A stretch of 64,000 nucleotides of DNA from Hyphomicrobium sp. Its GTDB lineage: Bacteria; Pseudomonadota; Alphaproteobacteria; Rhizobiales; Hyphomicrobiaceae. Under the pieces are notes generated by a model that did not search any database, was not told the origin of the DNA, and saw nothing but the letters and a program-made list of their open reading frames with translations. Made by a program: the position numbers and the translations under genes. Location of the stretch: positions 42,696 to 106,695 of the forward strand of contig PERL01000011.1 in the NCBI GenBank assembly GCA_002928735.1. The letters run 5' to 3'. Positions within the stretch are counted from its first letter, which is position 1. The number at the start of each line of letters is the position of its first letter. Below are positions 24,670 through 32,084 of this stretch, piece after piece.

Positions 24670-24858
24670 AGCGAGGGCCAGCAGGGCATCGCGGCCGGTC
24701 AGGCTTGCGTGTTCTACGCCGACGGCGGTGACGCGGCCCGTGTTCTGGGCGGCGGCACAATCGTCAAGACGCTGCGCGGCGCCGAAGGGCCGGTGCTGAA
24801 CGCGGCGGATCGCATACACGCCGCAGAAGCGGGAACACCGCAGACCGTGGCACGGTAA
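24670..24858 (+). pseudogene. Conserved C-terminus of MnmA left beyond the in-frame TAG
   Basis: Reading on in the mnmA frame gives SEGQQGIAAGQACVFYADGG then ARVLGGGTIVKTLR, the universally conserved end of MnmA's beta-barrel domain, then a ~25-residue tail and TAA at 24856-24858. The TAG sits where a Phe or Tyr stands in homologues (E. coli VIFDEP against VI-stop-SEG), so one base change from TAC or TAT would explain it. The downstream codons are unscarred, pointing to a very recent event or an assembly error. Confidence 0.8.
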
Positions 24859-24919
24859 AGGTAGCAGACTCGGCATCGCCCGGGTGTGCGGGGGCAACGA
24901 CAAAGGACGAGGTTGGCAG

Positions 24920-25648
24920 ATGATTTCGAATTTGCGGCCAAAGGCAAAGCGCACCAAACCACAGGTGCAGAAGGCTGGTGGCCGTATTGTACACATCGGC
25001 CATATCCACGAAGACGACGTGAAGGTGGCCTATCGCCGTTGGGCTCCAGTGTACGATAGCACCTTCGGCAAGGTCGCCGCCGAAGGCCGCCGTCACACCG
25101 CCAATACCATCAACCGCTACCGCTCGGGCAAGTTGCTCGAAGTCGGCGTCGGCACCGGCCTCTCGCTTCCCGACTACAAGCGCGAACTCGAGATCGTCGG
25201 CATCGACCTGTCGACGGACATGCTCGATAAGGCCCGCCAGCGCGTCGAGGAGCTGGGCCTCACCAACGTCACCGGCCTGCACGAGATGGATGCCGGCGAA
25301 TTGGAATTCCCCGACCACACCTTCGACACCACGGTCGCCATGTACGTCATGACGGTCGTGCCCGATCCCGAAAAGGTCATGCGCGAACTCTCGCGCGTCA
25401 CCAAGCCCGGCGGCGAAGTCATCTTGGTCAATCACTTCAGCCAGGAAGAAGGCGTGCGCGGCTGGGTCGAGCGCCGCATGGCCCCCTTCGCTGAATTGAT
25501 AGGGTGGCGCCCGGTGTTCGATCACTCGCGCGTCATGGTCTGCGACGACCTCAAACTCATCGAGCGCAAGTCCGTCCGCCCGTTCGGCATCTTCACCATG
25601 ATGCGCTTTCAGAAGTCGGCCGAGGCCAAGCGCATCGCCGCCGAATAG
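24920..25648 (+). CDS. SAM-dependent methyltransferase, PmtA-like (phosphatidylethanolamine N-methyltransferase)
   Basis: 242 residues from ATG 24920 (GGACGAGG upstream). Class I methyltransferase: DVKVAYRRWAPVYDSTFGKV entry helix, motif I LLEVGVGTGLSLP, motif II VGIDLSTDMLDKA, DAGELEFPD, and KPGGEVILVNHF. The order and spacing match Rhodobacter/Sinorhizobium PmtA, which methylates PE towards phosphatidylcholine at the membrane. A related phospholipid or quinone substrate cannot be excluded. It follows the mnmA remnant by 61 bases on the same strand. Confidence 0.8.
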   Translation: MISNLRPKAKRTKPQVQKAGGRIVHIGHIHEDDVKVAYRRWAPVYDSTFGKVAAEGRRHTANTINRYRSGKLLEVGVGTGLSLPDYKRELEIVGIDLSTDMLDKARQRVEELGLTNVTGLHEMDAGELEFPDHTFDTTVAMYVMTVVPDPEKVMRELSRVTKPGGEVILVNHFSQEEGVRGWVERRMAPFAELIGWRPVFDHSRVMVCDDLKLIERKSVRPFGIFTMMRFQKSAEAKRIAAE

Positions 25649-25787
25649 CACCATGCACTCCGGCGGGGCCCAAAGCGCCGCCGGCCCAGTCTCCTTACCA
25701 GTCTCTTTACACGCGTCGGCGCGCGTTTCAGGCGGCGCGCCGCTTGACAGGCTCACCACCCCGTCCCTATAGACGGCGCTCTGGTTA

Positions 25788-25864
25788 GGCGGGATAGCTC
25801 AGTTGGTTAGAGCGGCGGAATCATAATCCGTAGGTCCCCGGTTCAAGTCCGGGTCCCGCTACCA
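25788..25864 (+). tRNA. tRNA-Met (CAT anticodon)
   Basis: A complete cloverleaf with encoded CCA: acceptor GGCGGGA/TCCCGCT (first pair G-T), D arm GCTC-GAGC, anticodon arm GCGGA-ATCATAA-TCCGT with CAT at 25822-25824, T arm CCCGG-TTCAAGT-CCGGG. The paired 1-72 position excludes initiator tRNA. Elongator Met is the best call; a CAT-anticodon Ile2 tRNA (read after lysidine modification) is the alternative. Confidence 0.88.
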
Positions 25865-25872
25865 CATCCACA

Positions 25873-26523
25873 TCACGCCATCTTCCGCATCCCCGCCGCC
25901 GCGGCTTTGACGATGAAGCGGATGTCGCGCTCCAGTTCGCTGCGATCGAAGTCGGACAGGCGGTTGTTGACCGCCAGATGCAGGATACCGTGCGCCGCGC
26001 CGAAGAGCGCCCGTGCCGCCGTCTGGCGTTGGGCCGCATCCGGCACATCCGAGCCGATGGTCTCCACCAGAAGCCCCAACAGTCGCGCCCGCTCTGCCAC
26101 GAAATCCGCTGGCAGAGCCGCATCATCCGGCAGCCGGAATTCGAACACCGCAAGCCACCGGTTCCGGTTTTCGAGCGCGAACGTCATGTAGGCGGCCGCC
26201 AGTGCCATCAGCCGCGCCTCCAGCGGCGCCGTCGCTGATGCTTGCCGCGCGGCCTCCAGCGGGACGCTGAGCGCCGTCATCGTCTCCCGGTTGATGGCCA
26301 GGATCAGACCGTCCCGGTCGCCAAAGATATTATAGAGCGTGCCGACCGAGCAGCCGCCCTCCGCCGCCAGACGCCGCGCTTGCACGGCAGGAAGCCCTTC
26401 GGTGGCGACGATGCTGCCGGCGATTTTGAGGATGACCCCGCGCAAAGCTTCCCGTCCGGCGATCTCGGGATCGGCGGCAGCGGGTATCGGTGCGGCGGCG
26501 GGCTTTTTGGTCTGTCGGGCCAT
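25873..26523 (-). CDS. TetR family transcriptional repressor
   Basis: 216 residues. N-terminal helix-turn-helix (about 28-75) with the TetR pattern ILKIAGSIVATEGLPAVQARRLAAEGGCSVGTLYNIFGDRDGLILAIN; the C-terminal all-helical ligand domain contains LENRNRWLAVFEFRLP, a TetR_C_33-like segment. It is divergent from the pspA-like gene, and three TGAAC-N3-GTTCA palindromes lie between them, so it probably represses that operon and itself. Ligand unknown. The Pro/Ala-rich first 20 residues are disordered. Confidence 0.9.
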   Translation of the reverse strand: MARQTKKPAAAPIPAAADPEIAGREALRGVILKIAGSIVATEGLPAVQARRLAAEGGCSVGTLYNIFGDRDGLILAINRETMTALSVPLEAARQASATAPLEARLMALAAAYMTFALENRNRWLAVFEFRLPDDAALPADFVAERARLLGLLVETIGSDVPDAAQRQTAARALFGAAHGILHLAVNNRLSDFDRSELERDIRFIVKAAAAGMRKMA

Positions 26524-26555
26524 TCATCGGTAATTAAGCACGATTCCAGCCGTCG

Positions 26556-26568
26556 CGAACCCGGTTCA
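26556..26568. promoter_or_regulatory. Palindrome CGAAC-N3-GTTCA (operator candidate 1)
   Basis: One mismatch to the TGAAC-N3-GTTCA consensus of the two sites downstream. Centre at 26562, 33 bases from the TetR start codon. Confidence 0.55.
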
Positions 26569-26578
26569 ACGTCACCCT

Positions 26579-26591
26579 TGAACAAAGTTCA
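26579..26591. promoter_or_regulatory. Palindrome TGAAC-N3-GTTCA (operator candidate 2)
   Basis: Perfect 5-bp arms around AAA, with an extra flanking T. Centre at 26585, 23 bases from site 1. Confidence 0.75.
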
Positions 26592-26612
26592 TATTCGCGG
26601 CATATTTTAGCT

Positions 26613-26625
26613 TGAACATAGTTCA
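26613..26625. promoter_or_regulatory. Palindrome TGAAC-N3-GTTCA (operator candidate 3)
   Basis: Perfect 5-bp arms around ATA, with the same flanking T. Centre at 26619, 34 bases from site 2, about three helical turns. Confidence 0.75.
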
Positions 26626-26693
26626 CGGCGGGCGTCTCCCAATCGTGTCTCGCTTCCGGGCTCTGTTCGGACCCGTTTTAGAAAGGATCTCCC

Positions 26694-27407
26694 ATGTTGA
26701 AAATGGTCACCACACTTCTGCGCGGCGCCGCCAACGAGGCGGAAGAAGCCCTCTTCGATGCCAACGCCATCCGCGTCCTGGAGCAGCAGCTGCGCGACGC
26801 AGCCAGCAGCCTCGAACACGCCCGCCGCGAACTGGCCTGCGCCATGGCCCATCAGGCAAGCGAAGAACGCGCCGTCGCGGCCCTCGAAGGCCGTATCGCG
26901 GAACTCGAAATAGCCGCCCGCGACGCCCTCGAAGCCAATCGCGAAGATCTGGCCGGCGAAGTCGCGACCGTCATCGCCGCCAACGAAGACGAACGTTCAC
27001 TGCGCACAGCCTCCGTCGAAAAATTTTCCCGCGACGTGCGCCGCTTGAAGCAACTCTCCGAAGACGGCCGCCTGCGTTTGGCCGACCTGCGCCGCGGCCT
27101 CGAAATGGCCCGCGCCCAGGAAGCGCTTCGCCGCGCGGGGGCGAATGGCCGCCGCGCTCTCAGCGTCGGCACCGGCGCGCTGCGCGAAGCCGAAGCAACC
27201 CTCATCCGCATCCGCGATGTTCAAGCCCGCGAAGAAGATGTTGCCGCCGCACTCGACGAATTGGATAGCCGCGAAAGTGGCCGCGATCTCACCGACCGTC
27301 TCGCTGCCGCTGGCTTCGGCAGCGTGAAGAAAACCAAGCCCGCCGACGTCCTGGCCCGCCTCAAAGCATCCGCCGGCAAAGCACATGACGCGGAGAGCGG
27401 CACATGA
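26694..27407 (+). CDS. PspA/IM30 family phage-shock-like protein
   Basis: 237 residues with AAAGGA seven bases upstream. Long coiled coil (about 20-180) rich in Glu, Arg and Ala and free of membrane segments; N-terminus MLKMVTTLLRGAANEAEEALFDANAIRVLEQQLRDA matches PspA/IM30 helix 1, which binds membranes, and the LEQQLRDA signature follows. PspA-type proteins coat stressed inner membranes. Next gene encodes a YiaA-like membrane protein, a known partner arrangement. Transcription is probably released when the divergent TetR protein leaves its operators. Confidence 0.86.
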   Translation: MLKMVTTLLRGAANEAEEALFDANAIRVLEQQLRDAASSLEHARRELACAMAHQASEERAVAALEGRIAELEIAARDALEANREDLAGEVATVIAANEDERSLRTASVEKFSRDVRRLKQLSEDGRLRLADLRRGLEMARAQEALRRAGANGRRALSVGTGALREAEATLIRIRDVQAREEDVAAALDELDSRESGRDLTDRLAAAGFGSVKKTKPADVLARLKASAGKAHDAESGT

Positions 27408-27490
27408 CCACCCGCCCCGCGCGCACGAACTTTGCCTCCGCCACGCGCTCCACCGAACCCCTCACCCCCCGCGATCAAGGAACCTTCACC

Positions 27491-27766
27491 ATGTCCACCG
27501 CCACCAAGAACACGCCGGCCTGGCTCACCTTCACCTACATCTTCTTCGGTTTCGCCGTCGGCATGATGGTGCTCGGCATCTGGGCCATCCCCGCCGACCT
27601 GTGGATCAAGGGCTATCTGTCGATGGCCACCGTCTCCATGCTGGGCGCCGCCTTCACTCTCGCGAAAACGGTTCGCGACGAACAGGAAGCCAAGCGCTTC
27701 GCCAACCGCATCGAAGACGCCAAGGCCGAACGGCTCTTGATGGAAGTCGGCCGCGTGTCGGCCTAG
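27491..27766 (+). CDS. YiaA/YiaB-type two-helix inner-membrane protein
   Basis: 91 residues from ATG 27491, which has AAGGA eight bases upstream; a longer form from ATG 27404 would overlap pspA by four bases (ATGA) and is possible. The YiaAB domain occupies about 8-60: AWLTFTYIFFGFAVGMMVLGI, a short loop with WIKGYLSM, and a second helix ending FTLAKTVRDEQE. Charged C-terminal helix follows. Probably an inner-membrane partner of the PspA-like protein, same operon. Confidence 0.78.
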   Translation: MSTATKNTPAWLTFTYIFFGFAVGMMVLGIWAIPADLWIKGYLSMATVSMLGAAFTLAKTVRDEQEAKRFANRIEDAKAERLLMEVGRVSA

Positions 27767-27880
27767 GAGCGTACGGCTGAGCATAACGAACGCGTCTTAG
27801 CGGCAACGGTGCGCGGTCCCGGAAGGGGTCGCGCCTCATCTCGACACAAAGATGCCACGCTTGCGGCTAGGGTTCGCAGC

Positions 27881-29320
27881 ATGAGCACATCCTTGATTTG
27901 GCGCCACACAGGCGCACCCATTTTACTGCTGCTGCTTTTGCTGAGCGCATGGACGGCCGCCCCCGCGCACGCCGCCGAGCAGATCGTGCTGCCCTTCGAG
28001 TGTAACGTCGTCGGTGGGCGCGTGCAGGTGCGCCCTTCGGGCGATCAGGCCTATCGCATCTACGGCGCCCGCCGGCAGGACCAGTATCGCGCCTGCTCGG
28101 AACAGAACCCCGATCGCTGCCGAACCTTCCTCGTGCAGAGTTTCACCATGGCCTGCGGCCGCGACCGCGCCGACTGGACCGATGTCTACGCCGCCATCTC
28201 GAAAGCCACCGATGGCCGGGCATTCTACAACAACGACGGCCGCCTCTATTACCGCATGGGCCCACGCGAGCCGCAGGACAGCTATCCGTTTCCAGCACCC
28301 CGCCACGCGATGGGCGTCGTTGAGTTGCCGGACGGGTTCGCGCCCATGGCCGGCGTCGATGCGATTTTCACCCCGCTCGATCCGCGCGTCGCCGAATTGG
28401 CAGATGCCCCGCCCCCGTCCGCGCGTGCCGGTCGTGATCGCGAGACAGCAGGCGATCCCTCGTTCGCCCCCGCGCTAACGCCCAAGGCCGCCGAAAAGCC
28501 AAAAGCGGCCGATGCTCCAAAAGTCGCCGAGGCACCCAAACTTGTCGCTCCGCCAAAGCCGGCCGAACCGCCGAAGTCGGAAGTCGTGCTTGAACCCAAA
28601 CCGGCTGAAACAAAACCGCTGGAGACCGCCAGCACCACCGCGCCGCAGCCGCCTCTCGTCGAAACGGCAAAGCCCGAAACCAAGTCGCCGGATGCGGCCG
28701 CGCCCGTGATGCCGACGATCCTCAACAATCCGGCGGCGAAAGAAGTCGAGACCGCAAGCAAAACCGAAACCGTCGTCGCAGCAGCAGAAATCACACCGCC
28801 TGCGCAGCCGCCGGCGCAAACGGCCTCTGATACCGGCCCGCGCGTCGAAGGCTGGAGCGCGACGGGCGGCCCCGGCCTCTCCGTTCCCCCCATCGCGTTT
28901 GCCATTCTAATTGCCGCCGCCACACTCGCTATTCTGCTCGTGATCCTCAAGAAGCAGGCCGCAAGCCCCGTCGCCGCCGGCCCCGTGCGCGGTCCCATCG
29001 AGCCGATATTGCCGGGCTTCGATCGCGCATGCGCCGATCAGCCAGGGCAAGCGCTGACTGTGCGCGATGATCCCGGTCCGCCTGCGTTGTCGGCCATCGC
29101 CGCCTCCACGGGCATGCCCGTCACGCGCGACGACGCGCTCGCGTTTCTTGGCTTGAACATGGGCGCGAGCGAAGCCGTCATCCGCAAAGTCGTCGAAGGC
29201 CTGCGCCAATCCTGGCATCCCGATCTGGCTAGCGATGACGCCGACCGCGCCGCCCGTGAAGAACGCATCAAGGTGATCAACGCCGCCGCCGCGATCCTTC
29301 AGCGGAAGACTGCCGCCTAA
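27881..29320 (+). CDS. Exported/membrane-anchored protein with C-terminal J-domain
   Basis: 479 residues from ATG 27881. Signal peptide (LLLLLLLSAWTAAPAHA), an extracytoplasmic Cys-containing domain (about 30-160), a ~170-residue Pro/Ala/Lys-rich linker, a membrane helix (about 357-377: IAFAILIAAATLAILLVIL), and a cytoplasmic J-like domain at the end (about 425-475: FLGLNMGASEAVIRKVVEGLRQSWHPDLA) with the HPD motif for stimulating DnaK. It would let a periplasmic sensor recruit Hsp70 inside. The J domain lacks the long charged part of DnaJ. Convergent overlap of four bases with the next gene. Confidence 0.75.
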   Translation: MSTSLIWRHTGAPILLLLLLLSAWTAAPAHAAEQIVLPFECNVVGGRVQVRPSGDQAYRIYGARRQDQYRACSEQNPDRCRTFLVQSFTMACGRDRADWTDVYAAISKATDGRAFYNNDGRLYYRMGPREPQDSYPFPAPRHAMGVVELPDGFAPMAGVDAIFTPLDPRVAELADAPPPSARAGRDRETAGDPSFAPALTPKAAEKPKAADAPKVAEAPKLVAPPKPAEPPKSEVVLEPKPAETKPLETASTTAPQPPLVETAKPETKSPDAAAPVMPTILNNPAAKEVETASKTETVVAAAEITPPAQPPAQTASDTGPRVEGWSATGGPGLSVPPIAFAILIAAATLAILLVILKKQAASPVAAGPVRGPIEPILPGFDRACADQPGQALTVRDDPGPPALSAIAASTGMPVTRDDALAFLGLNMGASEAVIRKVVEGLRQSWHPDLASDDADRAAREERIKVINAAAAILQRKTAA

Positions 29321-30210
29321 CGTTGCGCGAGAAACACACCGGCCAAAATGAGCGGAAAACCGACCGCGTGATAAAGCGCCGGCACTTCGCCCAAAAAGAC
29401 GAACGCCAGCACGCTCGTAAACAGCGGGATCAAGTGGATGAACACGCCCGTCCGGTTGGCGCCGATGGTCTCAACACTGCGCGCATAGAAGAAATAGGCA
29501 ACGAGGCTCGCCAGCACGCCCGCATAGAATACCGCCGCGATCGTCTCCCCGGTGATCTCCATCCGCTGGCCGTGCGCGAATTCCCACCCCGCCAGTGGCA
29601 AATTCACGACGCCTGCGATGACATACGTGACGCCGGCAAAGCTCATCGTTGATATCGCCGGCCGCACCCGAAGGAGCGCTGTGTAGAGCGCCCACACGCC
29701 TGTCGCAAACAACATGACGAGATCGCCGCGATTGAATGCGAGAGCGTAGATCCGCTCAAACTCGCCCTGCAGGACCACGACGCCCACCCCCACGAGCGAC
29801 ACCATCATGCCGATAATCTGCATCGCGCGCAGCCGGTCGCCAAAGATCGTGGCGCCTGCCAGCACGATCAGGATCGGTCCCCAAGAATTGAGGATCGCGG
29901 CATTCGTCGCCGTGGTCTCGGTGAGCGCGATATACTGCAGCGTATTGTAAATGCCCGAGCCCATGAAGCCGAGCAGAAGCATCCGCTTCCAGTTCTGCCG
30001 GATCACCGGCCAGTCCGCGCGCATCGCCCCATAGGCAAAGGGAAACATGAGAACGGCGGCCAGTGTCCAGCGCAGGAAGGAGAGTGTCATCGGCGGGATA
30101 TGGCCGTGCGCCCAACGGCCGAGGATGTGATTTCCAGCCCACAAAGCCATCGTCAGGGTGAGGAACAGATAGGCCGTCGCCGGAGAGGCGCTGGAAGTGC
30201 GGGAGGGCAT
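29317..30210 (-). CDS. EamA/DMT superfamily permease
   Basis: 297 residues with ten membrane helices in two EamA repeats (about 10-140 and 165-295). Typical features: LWAGNHILGRWAHGHIPPMTLSFLRW, ALTETTATNAAILNSWGPILIVLAG and a last repeat with SVLAFVFLGEVPALYHAVGFPLILAGVFLA. Such permeases export metabolites or amino acids; substrate not predictable. It converges on and overlaps the J-domain gene. Confidence 0.88.
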   Translation of the reverse strand: MPSRTSSASPATAYLFLTLTMALWAGNHILGRWAHGHIPPMTLSFLRWTLAAVLMFPFAYGAMRADWPVIRQNWKRMLLLGFMGSGIYNTLQYIALTETTATNAAILNSWGPILIVLAGATIFGDRLRAMQIIGMMVSLVGVGVVVLQGEFERIYALAFNRGDLVMLFATGVWALYTALLRVRPAISTMSFAGVTYVIAGVVNLPLAGWEFAHGQRMEITGETIAAVFYAGVLASLVAYFFYARSVETIGANRTGVFIHLIPLFTSVLAFVFLGEVPALYHAVGFPLILAGVFLAQR

Positions 30211-30377
30211 GTCGGGGAGGTCCGGAAGCGGGCGTGAACTTGGGGTCTATAGGCAACCCTTGCGCCCGTCAAACCGGGCCCGGATCGGGCCAGCCGAGGC
30301 GCGGCATCTAGGCGGCATCTGGGGTGTTGGGCGGCATCGATTCTGGGCTATAAGCAGGGCCGAAATGGTTCAAATCC

Positions 30378-30425
30378 CCTTGGCCCCGGCAACCGCGATC
30401 CGTTAGCGGACGGCTGGGGCCAAGG
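30378..30425 (+). promoter_or_regulatory. Strong hairpin in the purA leader
   Basis: CCTTGGCCCC (30378-30387) pairs perfectly with GGGGCCAAGG (30416-30425), extended inward by three more pairs, and the 22-base loop contains a second small stem (CCG/CGG). It ends 18 bases before the purA start and has no T tract, so it is not a plain terminator. Could be an attenuator, mRNA stabiliser or protein site. Confidence 0.55.
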
Positions 30426-30443
30426 CACGTCTAGAGGCTCGCG

Positions 30444-31736
30444 ATGGGCAATGTTGTGGTGGTCGGCGCTCAATGGGGCGACGAAGGCAAAGGCAAAATC
30501 GTCGATTGGCTCTCCGAGCGTGCCGACGTGGTCGTGCGGTTCCAGGGCGGTCACAACGCCGGGCATACGCTGGTCATCGGCGACAACACCTATAAGCTCT
30601 CGCTTCTGCCTTCGGGCGTCGTGCGCCCGAACAAACTCGGCATCATCGGCAACGGCGTCGTCGTCGACCCCTGGGCGCTGATCGCGGAAATCGAGAAGCT
30701 CGGCAAGCAAGGCGTCGCCATCACGCGCGACAACCTCCGCGTCGCCGAAAACGCCACCCTCATTCTCCCCCTCCACCGCGAACTCGATGTCATCCGCGAA
30801 GAAGCCGCCGGCACTGCCAAGATCGGTACGACCGGCCGCGGCATCGGCCCCGCATACGAAGACAAAGTTGGCCGCCGCGCCATCCGCGTTCAGGACCTGA
30901 AAAACCTCGCCACACTTGAAGCAAAAATCGACCGCCTGCTCGTCCACCACAACGCGCTGCGCGCCGGCCTCGGCAAGCCCCTCGTTGCAAAGGCGGAACT
31001 CATCACCGAGTTGACCGAAATCGCGCCCAAGATCCTGCCCTTCATGGATGTCACCTGGGAACTGCTCGACCAGGCAAACCGCGACCGCAAGCAAATCCTG
31101 TTCGAAGGTGCGCAAGGCGCGCTGCTTGATATCGACCACGGCACCTATCCGTTCGTGACCTCGTCGAACACTGTCGCCGCCCAAGCCGCCACCGGCTCCG
31201 GCATGGGTCCGCGCGCCGTCGGTTACGTGCTGGGCATCGCCAAGGCCTACACGACGCGCGTCGGCTCCGGTCCGTTCCCCACCGAACTCGACGATGCGGT
31301 CGGCGAAAAGATCGGCGAACGCGGCCACGAATTCGGAACCGTCACCGGCCGCAAGCGCCGCTGCGGCTGGTTCGACGCCGTGCTCGTGCGCCAGGTGTGC
31401 AAGGTCTCCGGCATCGACGGCATCGCACTCACCAAACTCGACGTGCTCGACGGCTTCGAGGAAATCAAAATCTGCGTCGGCTACACCCTCGACGGCGACA
31501 AACTCGACCGTCTTCCCGCCGGTCAGAATGCGCAAGCCCGCGTACAACCGGTCTACGAGACCTTCGAAGGCTGGTCGCAATCGACGCGCGGCGCACGCAG
31601 CTGGGGCGAATTGCCGGCCCAGGCCGTCAAATATGTCCGCCGCATCGAGGAACTGATTGGCTGCCCGGTCACGCTCCTCTCCACCAGCCCCGAGCGCGAC
31701 GACACGATCCTGATGAAGGATCCCTTCCTCGCCTGA
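30444..31736 (+). CDS. purA: Adenylosuccinate synthetase
   Basis: 430 residues, the normal length. N-terminal [19 protein letters not shown] motif ([19 protein letters not shown] site with catalytic Asp), [10 protein letters not shown] (catalytic His), [35 protein letters not shown], and the C-terminal [11 protein letters not shown] region are intact. Condenses IMP with aspartate using GTP, the first step from IMP to AMP. It has a strong hairpin in its leader (30378-30425) and is followed after 114 bases by small genes in the same direction. Confidence 0.97.
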   Translation: MGNVVVVGAQWGDEGKGKIVDWLSERADVVVRFQGGHNAGHTLVIGDNTYKLSLLPSGVVRPNKLGIIGNGVVVDPWALIAEIEKLGKQGVAITRDNLRVAENATLILPLHRELDVIREEAAGTAKIGTTGRGIGPAYEDKVGRRAIRVQDLKNLATLEAKIDRLLVHHNALRAGLGKPLVAKAELITELTEIAPKILPFMDVTWELLDQANRDRKQILFEGAQGALLDIDHGTYPFVTSSNTVAAQAATGSGMGPRAVGYVLGIAKAYTTRVGSGPFPTELDDAVGEKIGERGHEFGTVTGRKRRCGWFDAVLVRQVCKVSGIDGIALTKLDVLDGFEEIKICVGYTLDGDKLDRLPAGQNAQARVQPVYETFEGWSQSTRGARSWGELPAQAVKYVRRIEELIGCPVTLLSTSPERDDTILMKDPFLA

Positions 31737-31850
31737 ACAGGGACGTGCCGCAACCCCGCACACGTCACAAGCATCCTGTCTGGAAGTTCACTGGAAACCT
31801 TCGGCCCGCCGTGCTTTGCACGCGCTAACGGTCGTCATGGAGTAGTCCAC

Positions 31851-32084
31851 ATGGCTCGCAAGCCCACCGCCAAAGAATCGTTCGTGATGTTCAACGTCAC
31901 CTACGAAGACGGCACGATGACGTCTAATCGCCGCGTATCTGAAGCCATCCTCGGCGGCCTGGAAGGCGATGCCCCGGCTCAAGCCGTCATCGAGGAGCAG
32001 GATCGCCAGATCCAAGAGCAGTCTGGCCGCTCGCGCGGCGCCATTAAAGCGATCGTGCGCGCCCCCGTTCGCAAGTCGGCATGA
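31851..32084 (+). CDS. Small conserved-type hypothetical protein
   Basis: 77 residues with GGAG nine bases upstream. Hydrophilic; MFNVTYEDGTMTSNRRVSEAILGGLEGD in the first half suggests a small beta-hairpin plus helix, the C-terminus is basic. Overlaps the next gene by four bases (ATGA), so the photolyase-like protein is translated with it. No family known to me. Confidence 0.65.
   Translation: MARKPTAKESFVMFNVTYEDGTMTSNRRVSEAILGGLEGDAPAQAVIEEQDRQIQEQSGRSRGAIKAIVRAPVRKSA

Noticed and set aside
30348..31763. 471-codon open frame opposite purA
   Set aside because: Antisense shadow: purA is unmistakable and the translation is low in helix or motif content.
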